64,000 nucleotides of DNA from Oxalicibacterium faecigallinarum (GCF_014635705.1 NZ_BMDI01000002.1:434001-498000); one strand, 5' to 3'; shown: positions 40,431 to 50,536, numbered from the stretch's first letter. The notes: generated by a model not told the origin, from the sequence alone. Made by a program: numbers and translations.

Positions 40431-42158
40431 ATGCAAGCTGCTGTTTCTTCCTTTCCCCGTAAGTGGTTTTCCTGTTTTGTGCTTTTTCTGATTGGCGGAT
40501 TGTTCATCCCGCTTTTTGCTGGCGCACAAAGTTTTGCTTCTGATGAGCTATTGAAGCAGCAAGAACGAGAGCGACAACGCCGACTTCAGCAAGAGCAGGT
40601 GCCTGATGTTCGTCTTCAGAGTCCTGCTGGAAAAACCACAAATTTATTGCAGCAGAATGAAGTTCCCTGCTTCCCTATTGAGCGAGTCACCTTGGTTGGC
40701 GATGCTGCAGATCGCTTTCAGTTCGCCCTACGCAAAGTAGTGGATGGTGATGACACGCCGATCGGTAAATGCTTAGGCGCGAATGGGATCAATCTGGTGC
40801 TTACACGCATTCAGAACTCCATTGTGGAGCAAGGATTTGTCACAACTCGTGTTCTTGTAGCGCCACAGGATATCCAGAGAGGTGATCTGGCAATTACCGT
40901 GATTCCTGGACGCGTGCGCAACATCCGCTTTGCCGAAGATGCAGATGCACGCGGTACTCGATGGAATGCGATGCCGATTCGATCGGGCGATATTCTGAAT
41001 TTGCGGGATATCGAGCAAGGTTTGGAGAATTTCAAACGTGTGCCGACAGCAACTGCTGATATACGGATCGAACCTGCTGAGGGAGAACAGGCAAAACCAG
41101 GAGAGAGCGATCTGGTCATTGCGTATCAGCAGACTTTCCCATTTCGACTATCACTTTTTGTGGATGACTCAGGATCAAAATCGACAGGCAAGTATCAAGG
41201 TGGCGTCACGCTCTCCTACGATAACTGGTGGACGCTGAACGACCTGTTCTACGTCAGTATCAATCATGATCTTGGTGGTGGAGATGCGGGTGCGCGTGGT
41301 ACCCGCGGTAGCACTGTGCATTATTCAATCCCGTTTGGCTACTGGATGTTGAGTACGACGGCGACACGCTATCGATATTTTCAAAGCGTTGCAGGGATGA
41401 CGCAGACCTACCTCTACTCTGGAACCAGTCGTAACAATGACCTTCGGCTTTCGCGCATTGTCTATCGCGATGCGCAACGCAAGACCACTGTATCAATACG
41501 CGGCTATCTCAAAGAGTCGGATAACTTCATTGACGATACCGAAGTGCAAACACAAAGGCGACGCACGGCTGGATGGGAAGTTGGTGTCGGACATCGCGAG
41601 TTCATTGGTGCAAATACTCTCGACCTTAATATTGCTTATCGTCGTGGTACTGGTGCATTTCATGCGCTAGAGGCGCCGGAGGACGCATTTGGCGAAGGGG
41701 CATCGCGTCCAAAAGTATGGAACGTAGATGCCTCGCTTTCAGTTCCTTTGCAGTTTGCGCAGCAATATTGGCGTTATCTCGGCGCGCTGCGCATGCAATG
41801 GAACGATACCCCGCTTGTCCCCCAGGATCGTTTTGCCATTGGTGGTCGTTATACGGTACGTGGCTTTGACGGCAGCATGATCCTCTCTGCTGATCGTGGA
41901 TGGACCTTGCGCAATGACGTTGGCCTGATTCTTGGTAGTAGCGGGCAAGAAATCTATTTCGGACTCGACTATGGCGAGGTTGGCGGTCAGGCCAGTCAAT
42001 ATCTGGTTGGAACACGCCTTGCCGGTACCGTACTTGGACTGCGCGGCAGCATTCTCGGTGGCGCTTATGACGTATTTGTTGGACAGCCAATCAAGAAACC
42101 AGATGGCTTTGTTACAGCGAATACGACAGCAGGTTTCAGTTTGAACTGGAGCTACTGA
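40431..42158 (+). CDS. Two-partner secretion outer-membrane transporter (TpsB, FhaC/ShlB family)
   Basis: 575-residue outer-membrane pore that exports and may activate the hemagglutinin encoded next. N-terminal signal peptide (SCFVLFLIGGLFIPLFAGAQ, cut near residue 34), then a charged Gln-rich helix (LKQQERERQRRLQQEQ) like the FhaC plug helix. Two POTRA domains run about 80-230 (FPIERVTLVGDAADRF; VLVAPQDIQRGDLAITVIPG). The 16-strand barrel has the conserved loop motif VRGF in GGRYTVRGFDGS and ends with an aromatic residue (SLNWSY). It is 59 bases upstream of the TpsA gene. Codon use is more AT-rich than the flanking recX, consistent with transfer. Confidence 0.93.
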   Translation: MQAAVSSFPRKWFSCFVLFLIGGLFIPLFAGAQSFASDELLKQQERERQRRLQQEQVPDVRLQSPAGKTTNLLQQNEVPCFPIERVTLVGDAADRFQFALRKVVDGDDTPIGKCLGANGINLVLTRIQNSIVEQGFVTTRVLVAPQDIQRGDLAITVIPGRVRNIRFAEDADARGTRWNAMPIRSGDILNLRDIEQGLENFKRVPTATADIRIEPAEGEQAKPGESDLVIAYQQTFPFRLSLFVDDSGSKSTGKYQGGVTLSYDNWWTLNDLFYVSINHDLGGGDAGARGTRGSTVHYSIPFGYWMLSTTATRYRYFQSVAGMTQTYLYSGTSRNNDLRLSRIVYRDAQRKTTVSIRGYLKESDNFIDDTEVQTQRRRTAGWEVGVGHREFIGANTLDLNIAYRRGTGAFHALEAPEDAFGEGASRPKVWNVDASLSVPLQFAQQYWRYLGALRMQWNDTPLVPQDRFAIGGRYTVRGFDGSMILSADRGWTLRNDVGLILGSSGQEIYFGLDYGEVGGQASQYLVGTRLAGTVLGLRGSILGGAYDVFVGQPIKKPDGFVTANTTAGFSLNWSY

Positions 42159-42190
42159 GCTGCGATGTCCGGTTCTCTTTTATTCCCAAT

Positions 42191-42217
42191 GCAATATATC
42201 TAGCGACAGGTCCTTAC
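42191..42217 (+). repeat. Leader motif shared with tpsB, before the hemagglutinin gene
   Basis: The 27 bases before the TpsA ATG repeat the leader of the TpsB gene. Both have gcaatat...ct, agcgaca, then aggtcc and tacATG. In the TpsB copy (40391-40430) an extra 13 bases sit between agcgaca and aggtcc. The similarity right up to both start codons suggests a shared translation signal or duplication. Confidence 0.6.
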
Positions 42218-45200
42218 ATGAACAAAAATCTTTATCGCATTGTTTTAAACAAGGCGCGTGGCATGTTGATGGTGGTCGCAGAGCATACAAGTTCCGAGGG
42301 AAAAGGCGAAAAAAAACATGCCTCTGTCGTGACCGAAAGAAAGGAATGGCTCCATGTGCTGCAAATCAGAGATATTGCCTTTGCAGCTAAGCTGTTAGCT
42401 GGTGTCATCGCGGTAATTACGCCTGCGACTCATGCACAAATTACCGCTGATCCAACTGCGCCGGGGAATCAGCGCCCTACAGTTTTGCAGACTGCAAATG
42501 GATTACCGCAAGTCAATATTCAAACGCCATCGGCAGCGGGTGTATCGCGTAATACCTATAGCCAGTTTGACGTACAGAATCAGGGGGCAATTCTTAACAA
42601 CAGCAGGACAAACGTCCAAACTCAGCTTGGTGGTTGGGTCCAAGGTAATCCTTGGCTTACAGGTGGTGCCGCACGCGTCATTTTGAATGAGGTCAATTCC
42701 AGTAATCCCAGTCAATTACGAGGTTTCGTCGAAGTCGCTGGGCAACGGGCGGAAGTCATTATTGCCAATCCGGCTGGTATTCAAGTCAATGGTGGCGGAT
42801 TCATTAATGCAGATCGTGTCACCTTAACGACGGGTAAGCCCGTGATGAATATGGCAAGCGGTGGCGCATTAGATCACTACCGCGTATCGAAAGGTGTTGT
42901 CAGCATTGAAGGGCTAGGGCTTGATACAAGCGCTGCAACTTATACGGATATCCTCGCACGTTCTGTTGAAGTCAATGCGGGAATTTGGGCAAATCGATTA
43001 AAAGTGGTCACGGGAGCAAATGAGATTGCTGCTCAAAGAATCGATGATCCTGGAAATCCCGGAGCAGGTATCAGTGCGACTACCGCAGAAGGTATTGCGC
43101 CACAATTTAGCCTTGACGTCGCAGCGTTGGGCGGTATGTACGCTGGTCATATTTATCTGATCGGTACCGAAAGTGGAATGGGCGTACGTAATCAGGGAGC
43201 ACTGAGTGCTGAAGCCGGCAATCTCGTGCTCCACGCTAACGGACAGCTGACAAATACGGGACTAATTCAAGCCGCATCATTGGATGCCAGCGAAGGATAT
43301 CTCAAAATTGAGACGACCGACGCTATTCACAACTATGGCGCTGATGCGTTAATCGCTGCGCAGCGCGATGCGGTAATTAGTACAACATCGACATTGACCA
43401 ATGATGTGCAAGCGCGTATCGAGGCAAACCGTTCAATGGCGATCGATGTACAGAATCTGAGCAACGCGGGCTCGATATTTGCTGTCGATGCACTTATAGC
43501 CAATACAAAGAATCTGGATAACGCAGTAACGGGTGAGCTTGCTGCTACAAGCACTTCTGTTGTAGCAGCCCAGCAAATCACAAATCGGGGTCTGATCGAC
43601 GGCAATCAAACCATCTTGCGTGCTGACACCCTTTCTAACCTCGGTACCGGACGTATCTATGGTAACCATATTGGCATTGCATCTGAATATCTTACTAATG
43701 AATCAGAAACCATCAATGGTATTCGTGCAGATGCAGTTATTGCTGCACGCGAGAAGATGGTTATCGGCGTTGGCACATTGGACAACAGGAATGGCGCTTT
43801 ACTGTTTAGTGGTGGTACGGACAATGCAGCATTCAGTATAGGCCGAAATCTGGATGCACAAGGTAATGTAACTGGTACGGCAAACTTGATTAACAATCAA
43901 GCGGCCACGATTGAATCGTTAGGTGGCATGAACATCGCGGTACAAACACTTAATAACTTGAACCCCGATTTCAGTGTCAGGACGGGCACATCGAATGAAA
44001 GTGTCTCTCAGGTTTACTACCGATTAGGTGGTACGCTTTATTTACCAAGTGAGTTAGGCAGTTGCTACAAATGCGCATCCGATCGTAATGACAATGGGAC
44101 ATCCAATCTCACTCGGTATGAGCTCGTGGCACCGAGCGCGTTGTATCCTTTTGAGGCTGGATACTCGAAAACGCCTTATCAAATCTATACCTATGGCTTC
44201 CGTGGAGTCCGCACGGGAAATTACGACTATCCGGACAACAGTCCCGTATGGGAGCTGTTTAATGTTCCAGTAGGAGCACAGAGTACTTTAAGAAGTCGTC
44301 TGGAAAGTTACAACAATCATCTGATGTCACGTGCTTATCGCGGCTTTGACTATATTCGCATCACAAGAGTTGAAACGATTGAAAGCGTCGTGGATAACGT
44401 TGGTATGCCAGGGCAGATTCTTGCCGACGGCGCCATGACGATTGCCGGTGGTGCTGTTTTAAATGACAACAGCAAGATTCTTTCAGCCGGACTTCTGCAC
44501 ATTGACGTGGATAGCCTGACGAATACTGAGACCCAAGGCAATCGTAAGGTAACGAAGTATGGTTCCGCTCGTATGGATGCTGTTGAATACTCGCCTTATG
44601 CATGGAGACAAGGTAACTATGGCACCGCATCGTATGTGGGCGTAACAGAAAATGTTACTACCCGACTGGATACTTCGATTGCGCAAGGTGCTAGTGCAAT
44701 TGATGGTAGCGGCACGCAGATTGCTGTACAAAACGTTCCAACTAGCAGCTTGATAAAAATTAATCTGGATCCGGCTGCTACCGTCATTTATGAAACGGAT
44801 GCGCGATTTAGCAATTATAAGCAATGGTTATCCAGCGACTATATGTTGCAAACATTCGCAACAGATCCGAGCGTAATTCAAAAACGTATTGGTGATGGCT
44901 TCTATGAGCAGAAGCTGGTACGTGAGCAGATCGCACAGCTGACAGGTCGCCGCTTCCTTGATGGTTATGCAAGTGACGAGGCACAGTACCAAGCGTTGAT
45001 GGAGGCCGGCATAACACACGCTACGAAATGGAATCTGGTGCCCGGGATTGCTTTAAGTGCTGAGCAGGTCGCGCAACTGACCAGCGATATCGTCTGGTTG
45101 GTTGCGCAAGAAGTCACTCTTCCGGATGGATCAATGACGACGACGCTTGTGCCCCAAGTCTATGTCATGCCAAGAGCGGGTGATCTGGCCGTCAATGGCA

Positions 45201-48200
45201 GTTTGTTGGCAGGGCAAAACGTTAACATCCAGCTTACCGGTGATCTTACTAACGCAGGGACGATTGCTGGTCGTCAGGTTACAGGGATCAGCGCAAACAA
45301 CATTAGTAACATGGGCGCAATGCTTGGGACTGCGGTCAACGTGGCTGCGCAGCAAGATTTGAATGTTGTAGGTGGAAGCATTGTTGCGGAAGATGTGTTG
45401 ATCGCCACAGCAGGACGCAATCTGACAGTGGAAAGTACGACCAGTACTGGCACAGCATCGGAGGGGCGTTCCAGTAGTAGCCTGACGCAGGTTGATCGTG
45501 TAGCAGGTCTTTACGTCACCAAGGACAACGGCATTCTTGTTGCGAGTGCTGGCAATGACTTGAGCTTTCTTGCAGGCGTGCTATCCAGCAAAGGTGATAT
45601 TCAAGCTAGCGCAGGTAACAACGTCAACGTACGTACGGTCAATACTGCCTACGACAACGACTGGACGGCCGATGCCCGCAATTTCATACGTGAGTCGGGT
45701 ACCAAAGAAGTTGGCAGCCAGATCTTCTCTGGCGGCGCTACTTCGATAGTGGCCGGTGCTGATATCACAGCACGTGCAGCAGTCATCAACGCTAGTGACA
45801 ACTTAGTATTAAATGCTGGTCAGGATGTACAAATTGTCGAGGGGCGTGAGACAAGCAAGAGGGACGATGCACGATATGCCGCCAGTTCAGGCTTCATGTC
45901 CAAATACAGCAACGAGAGCCGTAGCAAGAGTCAGGGTGACACCGCAATTGGTAGCGATATCGGCGGCAAGACCGTTACCGTGCTGTCCGTTGGGGATACG
46001 CAGATTCGTGGCTCAGCAGTGATTGGTGACGAAGGTTTATCTATTGCGGCCAGAAATGATTTAACGATTGAAGCAGCAACTAATACCACTCGCTCAAGCA
46101 GCTTCAATGAGACAAAGACAAGTGGTTTCTATGGTGGAGGCCTGTCTATTAGCTATGGCAAACAGGAGCAGGATCGTACAAGCGTAAGAGAGCAACAATC
46201 TTCATCGGCAAGCACGGTTGGAAGCGTTGATGGCAATGTCACTTTAGCGGCGGGACACGCTTATGCGCAACAAGGGAGCAACGTATTGGCCCCACAGGGT
46301 GATATCAGTATTTCCGCAAAATCGGTGGATATCAGTGCTGCAAAAAATACTAATGACAGTACACAGGAGATGAAATTCAGACAGAGTGGATTGACTCTTA
46401 CTCTTCAAAGTAGTGCGCTGAATCTTGCTCAGAATATTGCAGAAACTGCCCAAGCGACTGCGCAAAGTGAAAGTAGCCGTAACCAGACGTTGAATGCGCT
46501 GCTGACTTACGCCAATAGTTCGACCCTCATTGAGCAAGGCGGCAAAGTCATTGATGCTATGGCAGCAGGCAACATGCAGGATGCAGCTGCTGCAGCAGGT
46601 ATCAAAATAAGCATTAGTGTCGGTAGCAGTAAAAGTGAGAGCTCAAGTAGTACCTCTGCCGTCAGCCATCAAGGCAGTTTGGTTAAAGCTGGCGGTGATA
46701 TCAGTATAAAAGCTACTCAGGATGATCTAACTGTAACGGGTAGCCAAATCGCTGCAGATGAAAATGTCACACTCGATGCTGCTCGGAACATCAATTTGAT
46801 TGCTAGCGCAGATACCGAAAGTAATCGCAGCAGTAATAAATCCAGCAGTGCCAGTATCGGCTTATCGTTTGGCATTGGTAGTGATGGTGTGGGCTTTGGT
46901 ATCGATCTTGCTGCCAGCCGCGGAAAAGGCAGCGCCAATAGCGATAGCGTTACCTATAACAATACTAAGGTTTCGGCCGGAGAAACGCTTGCCCTGAATT
47001 CAGGCAGTGATACTAACTTGATTGGTGCCAACGCAAGCGGCAACCAAGTGATTGCGGATGTTGGTGGTGACCTTAATATTCAAAGCCTGCAAGATACTGC
47101 AGTCAGCAATGCGAAACAAAGCAATACAGGGATCAGTATTAGTATCCCGATTGGCGTTGGTACAGTTAGCGGCAGTATTAGCCAGAGTAAACAAAACAGT
47201 AATAGCAACTACGCTAGTGTTTATCAACAAAGTGGTATCAAGGCGGGTGAGGAAGGTTTTGATATCAAGGTGGCTGGCAATACAGACCTACAGGGCGCAT
47301 TGATTGATAGCACTGCTAGTGCTGACAAGAACCATCTGGTAACAGGCAGCTTGACTGTTAGTGATATCCAGAATCACATGGACGCTCAAGCTAGCAGCAG
47401 CGGTATGACGCTCAGCAGTGACATGCTTTCTGGTAAATATGCTGCTGCTAAGGGCATTGCAGGCAACTTGCTGAATCATGGCGAAGCAAATCTAAGTGAT
47501 AGCAGTATGACCCTTAGCGCTATTGCCCCAGCCAGCATTTCTATTGTTGACGAATCTACCCAAAAAGAACTCACTGGGCAGAGTGCTGAAGAAACCATCG
47601 TTGCCTTGAACCGAGATACGACGAATACCAATCGTGTTCTAGCAAGGCCGAACATGGAGCTTTTACAAGAGCAGGCACATCAGCAACAGGCTGATCGCAT
47701 CTTGTTGGCTACAACGATAACCGCATTTACTGACGAATCGTTCAGGAAAATGTTTGTAAGCGAAGCCAAGATGTATCACAAAGTGACGGACAGTGATGGC
47801 AAAGTGCAATGGATCGAGTTGAGTGAAGACCAGAAGTTAAATCTTCAAGCAGGTAAAGATAACAAGATCCACATTTTTAATAACGGCATTTTTAATCCAC
47901 TTGAAAATGCGCAACAACTGGCACACCAAAACAATAATGCAGATTATCTCGTGTACTTTCCTGAATCTAATAACTTTCTATCAGAGCTTATGATCGCGGG
48001 TTATATGAAATTTCTTGAAGGAACAGCCTTAGGTTTAACCAATGCGACGCAGGTAAATGTACAAATTATGAATAAGTATGGGAAGGATGAGCTACAAGTT
48101 GACGGGCATAGTCGAGGGGGAATGACGATTGGCAACGCCCTGGAAGCAATTGCCCAACAAAATAATGCACAAGGCACACTTACTGGTACCAATATCAGTT

Positions 48201-48511
48201 TATTCGGCTCTGCTTACAATGCAGAGCAAGCTGCCAATTTATTAAAAGAATTAAGTGAAGGGACAGGTAAAGTTAACTCGCAAGTACATATTGATGATTT
48301 TGTCGGAACGTTCTTGGGAAGAAATCAAGCAACAGGAGGTACAACTCCAATTAATAGTAATTCTCTTAAAGAACTAATCAAAATATTTTATGCGCAGTCA
48401 AGTGCACATAATTCTTATGGTAGTGGCAAACCCAATGGCAGTAGCCAAATTTATTGGCAAGATTCACCAGATAGCAAAGCTATTACAAAAATTATTAACC
48501 CAACCAAGTAG
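42218..48511 (+). CDS. Filamentous hemagglutinin-like TpsA exoprotein with C-terminal esterase-like domain
   Basis: 2097-residue secreted adhesin or effector. The N-terminus MNKNLYRIVLNKARGMLMVV is an extended signal-peptide region (ESPR), followed by a hydrophobic signal near residue 60. The TPS secretion domain follows (about 75-330) with NPAGIQVNGGGFINADRV and the hemagglutinin repeats (many GDL and AGN repeats, about 350-1750). After about residue 1800 the composition changes, and a C-terminal domain carries LQVDGHSRGGMTIGNALE with a GxSxG-type nucleophile elbow (GHSRG). That suggests an alpha/beta-hydrolase (lipase/esterase) tip. No VENN toxin delimiter was seen. It pairs with the TpsB upstream. 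Function as adhesin or contact-dependent effector is inferred. Confidence 0.9.
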   Translation: MNKNLYRIVLNKARGMLMVVAEHTSSEGKGEKKHASVVTERKEWLHVLQIRDIAFAAKLLAGVIAVITPATHAQITADPTAPGNQRPTVLQTANGLPQVNIQTPSAAGVSRNTYSQFDVQNQGAILNNSRTNVQTQLGGWVQGNPWLTGGAARVILNEVNSSNPSQLRGFVEVAGQRAEVIIANPAGIQVNGGGFINADRVTLTTGKPVMNMASGGALDHYRVSKGVVSIEGLGLDTSAATYTDILARSVEVNAGIWANRLKVVTGANEIAAQRIDDPGNPGAGISATTAEGIAPQFSLDVAALGGMYAGHIYLIGTESGMGVRNQGALSAEAGNLVLHANGQLTNTGLIQAASLDASEGYLKIETTDAIHNYGADALIAAQRDAVISTTSTLTNDVQARIEANRSMAIDVQNLSNAGSIFAVDALIANTKNLDNAVTGELAATSTSVVAAQQITNRGLIDGNQTILRADTLSNLGTGRIYGNHIGIASEYLTNESETINGIRADAVIAAREKMVIGVGTLDNRNGALLFSGGTDNAAFSIGRNLDAQGNVTGTANLINNQAATIESLGGMNIAVQTLNNLNPDFSVRTGTSNESVSQVYYRLGGTLYLPSELGSCYKCASDRNDNGTSNLTRYELVAPSALYPFEAGYSKTPYQIYTYGFRGVRTGNYDYPDNSPVWELFNVPVGAQSTLRSRLESYNNHLMSRAYRGFDYIRITRVETIESVVDNVGMPGQILADGAMTIAGGAVLNDNSKILSAGLLHIDVDSLTNTETQGNRKVTKYGSARMDAVEYSPYAWRQGNYGTASYVGVTENVTTRLDTSIAQGASAIDGSGTQIAVQNVPTSSLIKINLDPAATVIYETDARFSNYKQWLSSDYMLQTFATDPSVIQKRIGDGFYEQKLVREQIAQLTGRRFLDGYASDEAQYQALMEAGITHATKWNLVPGIALSAEQVAQLTSDIVWLVAQEVTLPDGSMTTTLVPQVYVMPRAGDLAVNGSLLAGQNVNIQLTGDLTNAGTIAGRQVTGISANNISNMGAMLGTAVNVAAQQDLNVVGGSIVAEDVLIATAGRNLTVESTTSTGTASEGRSSSSLTQVDRVAGLYVTKDNGILVASAGNDLSFLAGVLSSKGDIQASAGNNVNVRTVNTAYDNDWTADARNFIRESGTKEVGSQIFSGGATSIVAGADITARAAVINASDNLVLNAGQDVQIVEGRETSKRDDARYAASSGFMSKYSNESRSKSQGDTAIGSDIGGKTVTVLSVGDTQIRGSAVIGDEGLSIAARNDLTIEAATNTTRSSSFNETKTSGFYGGGLSISYGKQEQDRTSVREQQSSSASTVGSVDGNVTLAAGHAYAQQGSNVLAPQGDISISAKSVDISAAKNTNDSTQEMKFRQSGLTLTLQSSALNLAQNIAETAQATAQSESSRNQTLNALLTYANSSTLIEQGGKVIDAMAAGNMQDAAAAAGIKISISVGSSKSESSSSTSAVSHQGSLVKAGGDISIKATQDDLTVTGSQIAADENVTLDAARNINLIASADTESNRSSNKSSSASIGLSFGIGSDGVGFGIDLAASRGKGSANSDSVTYNNTKVSAGETLALNSGSDTNLIGANASGNQVIADVGGDLNIQSLQDTAVSNAKQSNTGISISIPIGVGTVSGSISQSKQNSNSNYASVYQQSGIKAGEEGFDIKVAGNTDLQGALIDSTASADKNHLVTGSLTVSDIQNHMDAQASSSGMTLSSDMLSGKYAAAKGIAGNLLNHGEANLSDSSMTLSAIAPASISIVDESTQKELTGQSAEETIVALNRDTTNTNRVLARPNMELLQEQAHQQQADRILLATTITAFTDESFRKMFVSEAKMYHKVTDSDGKVQWIELSEDQKLNLQAGKDNKIHIFNNGIFNPLENAQQLAHQNNNADYLVYFPESNNFLSELMIAGYMKFLEGTALGLTNATQVNVQIMNKYGKDELQVDGHSRGGMTIGNALEAIAQQNNAQGTLTGTNISLFGSAYNAEQAANLLKELSEGTGKVNSQVHIDDFVGTFLGRNQATGGTTPINSNSLKELIKIFYAQSSAHNSYGSGKPNGSSQIYWQDSPDSKAITKIINPTK

Positions 48512-48526
48512 TTAAGACGAATTTAA

Positions 48527-49468
48527 ATGAAAGTCATTCATCTTTTTATTATTTCTATGCTTTTATTAATCTTAACTAGTTGTGGCTCCAGAGGCATTAC
48601 TCCATCCGCTTCCAATTGCTACGGAAATGGGCAACCTGGTTGCGAGCAATACTGGGAAGGCGGAAAGCCGAAATCAATTACGATTGATCCCCCTATTGAC
48701 GATCAATTCATTAAAAAATTCAAAATTCCTAGTAAAGAAAAATACATTAACAGATCAGAGGTGGGGGTTTTCAGGAAATGGAGCAAATCTGGAACATCAA
48801 GATTAGAAAAGGAAAAAGCACTTCTTGAATGTGGTTCTGGAGACTATTTTGATGATCGTGGTTATCAGTTCATGAAAGTTCGATCATTGGAAGAATATAA
48901 TTCTGGATTAATAAAAATTCATCGTTGTATGTTAAATGATGGTTTTACGTATTTAGGTAGCTTCTCCCTTTGTGATGCAAATGATCCACCTATTGCCTGT
49001 AGTACTTCCGCTCCAATCAGAACTATTCAAACGAGAATAGATGGGAAATATTGCATTAATAATCCCTCTGTAAAAGAATGTCAGCCTCAACCAGTAGAAA
49101 GAATATTGAACTCCGAAAGATGTCGGAAGTATCCAGATGCTTATTACTGTCAACCTGATTGGTATAGCATAGATACATGCACTCGATTTCCTAAATCTGA
49201 CGACTGCCAGCCGGAAACCGAGTCAGTGCAAATCGAACCAGATCAACCAGGAACAGATAGCACATCACAATCTTCTGCTAATCCTAAGCAATCTGTATCA
49301 GCGAATCGTCCTACTCAGGTAACTACTCAATTGGCGCCCAAAGCGGCGGCAACTACTGCACGTGAATATCCAGCGAGATCTCTGAAACTGCAGCAGGACA
49401 TGCAGAGGGATAGCAACCGTCAAATGAATCAATTGTTGCGCAATACAGCGCCCAAGAATGTTCGATGA
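48527..49468 (+). CDS. Cysteine-rich lipoprotein next to the TpsA gene
   Basis: 313-residue protein starting 15 bases after the TpsA stop. The signal MKVIHLFIISMLLLILTSCG ends in lipobox LTSC, so it is a lipoprotein. The mature part holds many cysteines (CYGNGQPGCEQYWEGGKP; CLNDG-like CMLNDGF; CDANDPPIACS; paired CQP motifs in KECQPQP, YYCQPDW and DDCQPE), then a low-complexity Ser/Gln/Pro tail. The repeated CQP units suggest a small disulfide-bonded repeat. I do not recognise a family. Being last-but-one in a TPS operon, it could be an immunity or surface-anchoring protein; this is inference. AT-rich codon use differs from the housekeeping genes. Confidence 0.75.
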   Translation: MKVIHLFIISMLLLILTSCGSRGITPSASNCYGNGQPGCEQYWEGGKPKSITIDPPIDDQFIKKFKIPSKEKYINRSEVGVFRKWSKSGTSRLEKEKALLECGSGDYFDDRGYQFMKVRSLEEYNSGLIKIHRCMLNDGFTYLGSFSLCDANDPPIACSTSAPIRTIQTRIDGKYCINNPSVKECQPQPVERILNSERCRKYPDAYYCQPDWYSIDTCTRFPKSDDCQPETESVQIEPDQPGTDSTSQSSANPKQSVSANRPTQVTTQLAPKAAATTAREYPARSLKLQQDMQRDSNRQMNQLLRNTAPKNVR

Positions 49469-49569
49469 CTTTTTACTACTCAGTGGAAATGACCTATGAA
49501 TCAGCAGCCACTCATGGCCTACTGATGATTTGAAAAAGTGGCTATAAGAATTTATCCAAGGGAGTAATC

Positions 49570-50319
49570 ATGAAGCAAACAATTAAATCCATACTCGTTG
49601 TATCACTCGTCATGCTTGCAGGCTGTGCAAGCAAGCCTGTTGTATCTACTGTGCCGTTGAAAGAAAGAATGGCGGGTAGTAGAGTATTCGTTATGCCTGT
49701 AGATAAGCCAGTGCAACTAAGTGAGAGAAATAAATCGCAAGCAGTTGGAAATTTTATGTTGTCGTCTGTTGCCGGTAGCGTTTTAGGAAGTGGCGGAGGT
49801 GCTGCCAATATGCAGCAGCTTCAAGCTAACATGCAGATCAGTCAGGCATTTAGCCAGCAGATGAATAAGGCTTTACCGCAAAGCTATGCTGTTGATGCAG
49901 GTAAAGGTGTTGATCTGGCTTTGGCAAAAAAAGTATCGGATTACTTTATTGCAGCCAATCCGGCAGATGCTAACGCAAAGGAACTACATATCTTCGTTTC
50001 AGCATCTCGCTGGGAGTTGGGTTACATCTCGATGCTGACATCGCAGGATTACAACTTGAACTATGGGCTGAATTTAAATATTCAGGAAAAAGTGAATGAC
50101 AAGTTTCAGCTCGTGAGCACATTGAGTTGCAGTGGTATCGCCAAGGAAAAAATGCCACTTGATGTATGGAAGGCTGATAACTACAAAAATGTAGATGTAG
50201 CGGCAGAGGTCATCATCAATGATTGTTTCAAACAGTTTATGACTTCAATTGGCGCGCCAATGATCAAAGAGGTCGACGGAACGAATCATGCGCAGCTTGA
50301 AAAAGGAGAGGCACCTTAA
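49570..50319 (+). CDS. Lipoprotein of unknown function
   Basis: 249 residues. A lipoprotein signal MKQTIKSILVVSLVMLAGCA with lipobox LAGC (Cys near residue 19) precedes a mature part that contains VFVMPVDKPVQLSERNKSQA, a glycine-rich stretch SVAGSVLGSGGGAANMQQ and LNYGLNLNIQEKVNDKFQ. The last region resembles a beta-strand-rich periplasmic fold. A ggag ribosome site lies before the ATG. It is 101 bases after the Cys-rich lipoprotein and may belong to the TPS locus. No family is recognised. Confidence 0.75.
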   Translation: MKQTIKSILVVSLVMLAGCASKPVVSTVPLKERMAGSRVFVMPVDKPVQLSERNKSQAVGNFMLSSVAGSVLGSGGGAANMQQLQANMQISQAFSQQMNKALPQSYAVDAGKGVDLALAKKVSDYFIAANPADANAKELHIFVSASRWELGYISMLTSQDYNLNYGLNLNIQEKVNDKFQLVSTLSCSGIAKEKMPLDVWKADNYKNVDVAAEVIINDCFKQFMTSIGAPMIKEVDGTNHAQLEKGEAP

Positions 50320-50409
50320 TCCGTTAGTTTGCATGGGATTCTATGAGCCCCTTTATCAATTCATGCGGTAGCGAACCGTATTGTTTGAAATTAATGGGAT
50401 GAGCCAAAG

Positions 50410-50445
50410 AAAAAGCGATGTTCGTTTTCACGAACATCGCTTTTT
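50410..50445 (-). terminator. Intrinsic terminator after tRNA-Leu
   Basis: aaaaagcgatgttcg (50410-50424) pairs with cgaacatcgcttttt (50431-50445). On the minus strand it ends the tRNA transcript, and it may also stop transcription from the TPS locus. Confidence 0.88.
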
Positions 50446-50451
50446 GCATTT

Positions 50452-50536
50452 TGGTGCCCGGGGCCGGAATCGAACCGGCACGCCTTGCGGCGGCGGATTT
50501 TGAGTCCGCTGCGTCTACCAATTTCACCACCCGGGC
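50452..50536 (-). tRNA. tRNA-Leu (anticodon CAA)
   Basis: An 85-base minus-strand tRNA with encoded 3' CCA. The acceptor arm GCCCGGG pairs with CCCGGGC. The D arm contains TGGTAGACGC, the anticodon loop reads ctCAAaa, the variable arm is long, as in class II tRNAs, and the T arm holds GGTTCGAATCC. Anticodon CAA reads UUG leucine codons. It directly borders the two-partner secretion locus, but no attachment-site duplicate was found. Confidence 0.97.

Noticed and set aside
50452-50536. tRNA-Leu as attachment site of the secretion locus
   Set aside because: No second copy of the tRNA 3' end was found at the far side (near 40.1 kb), and no integrase gene is present.
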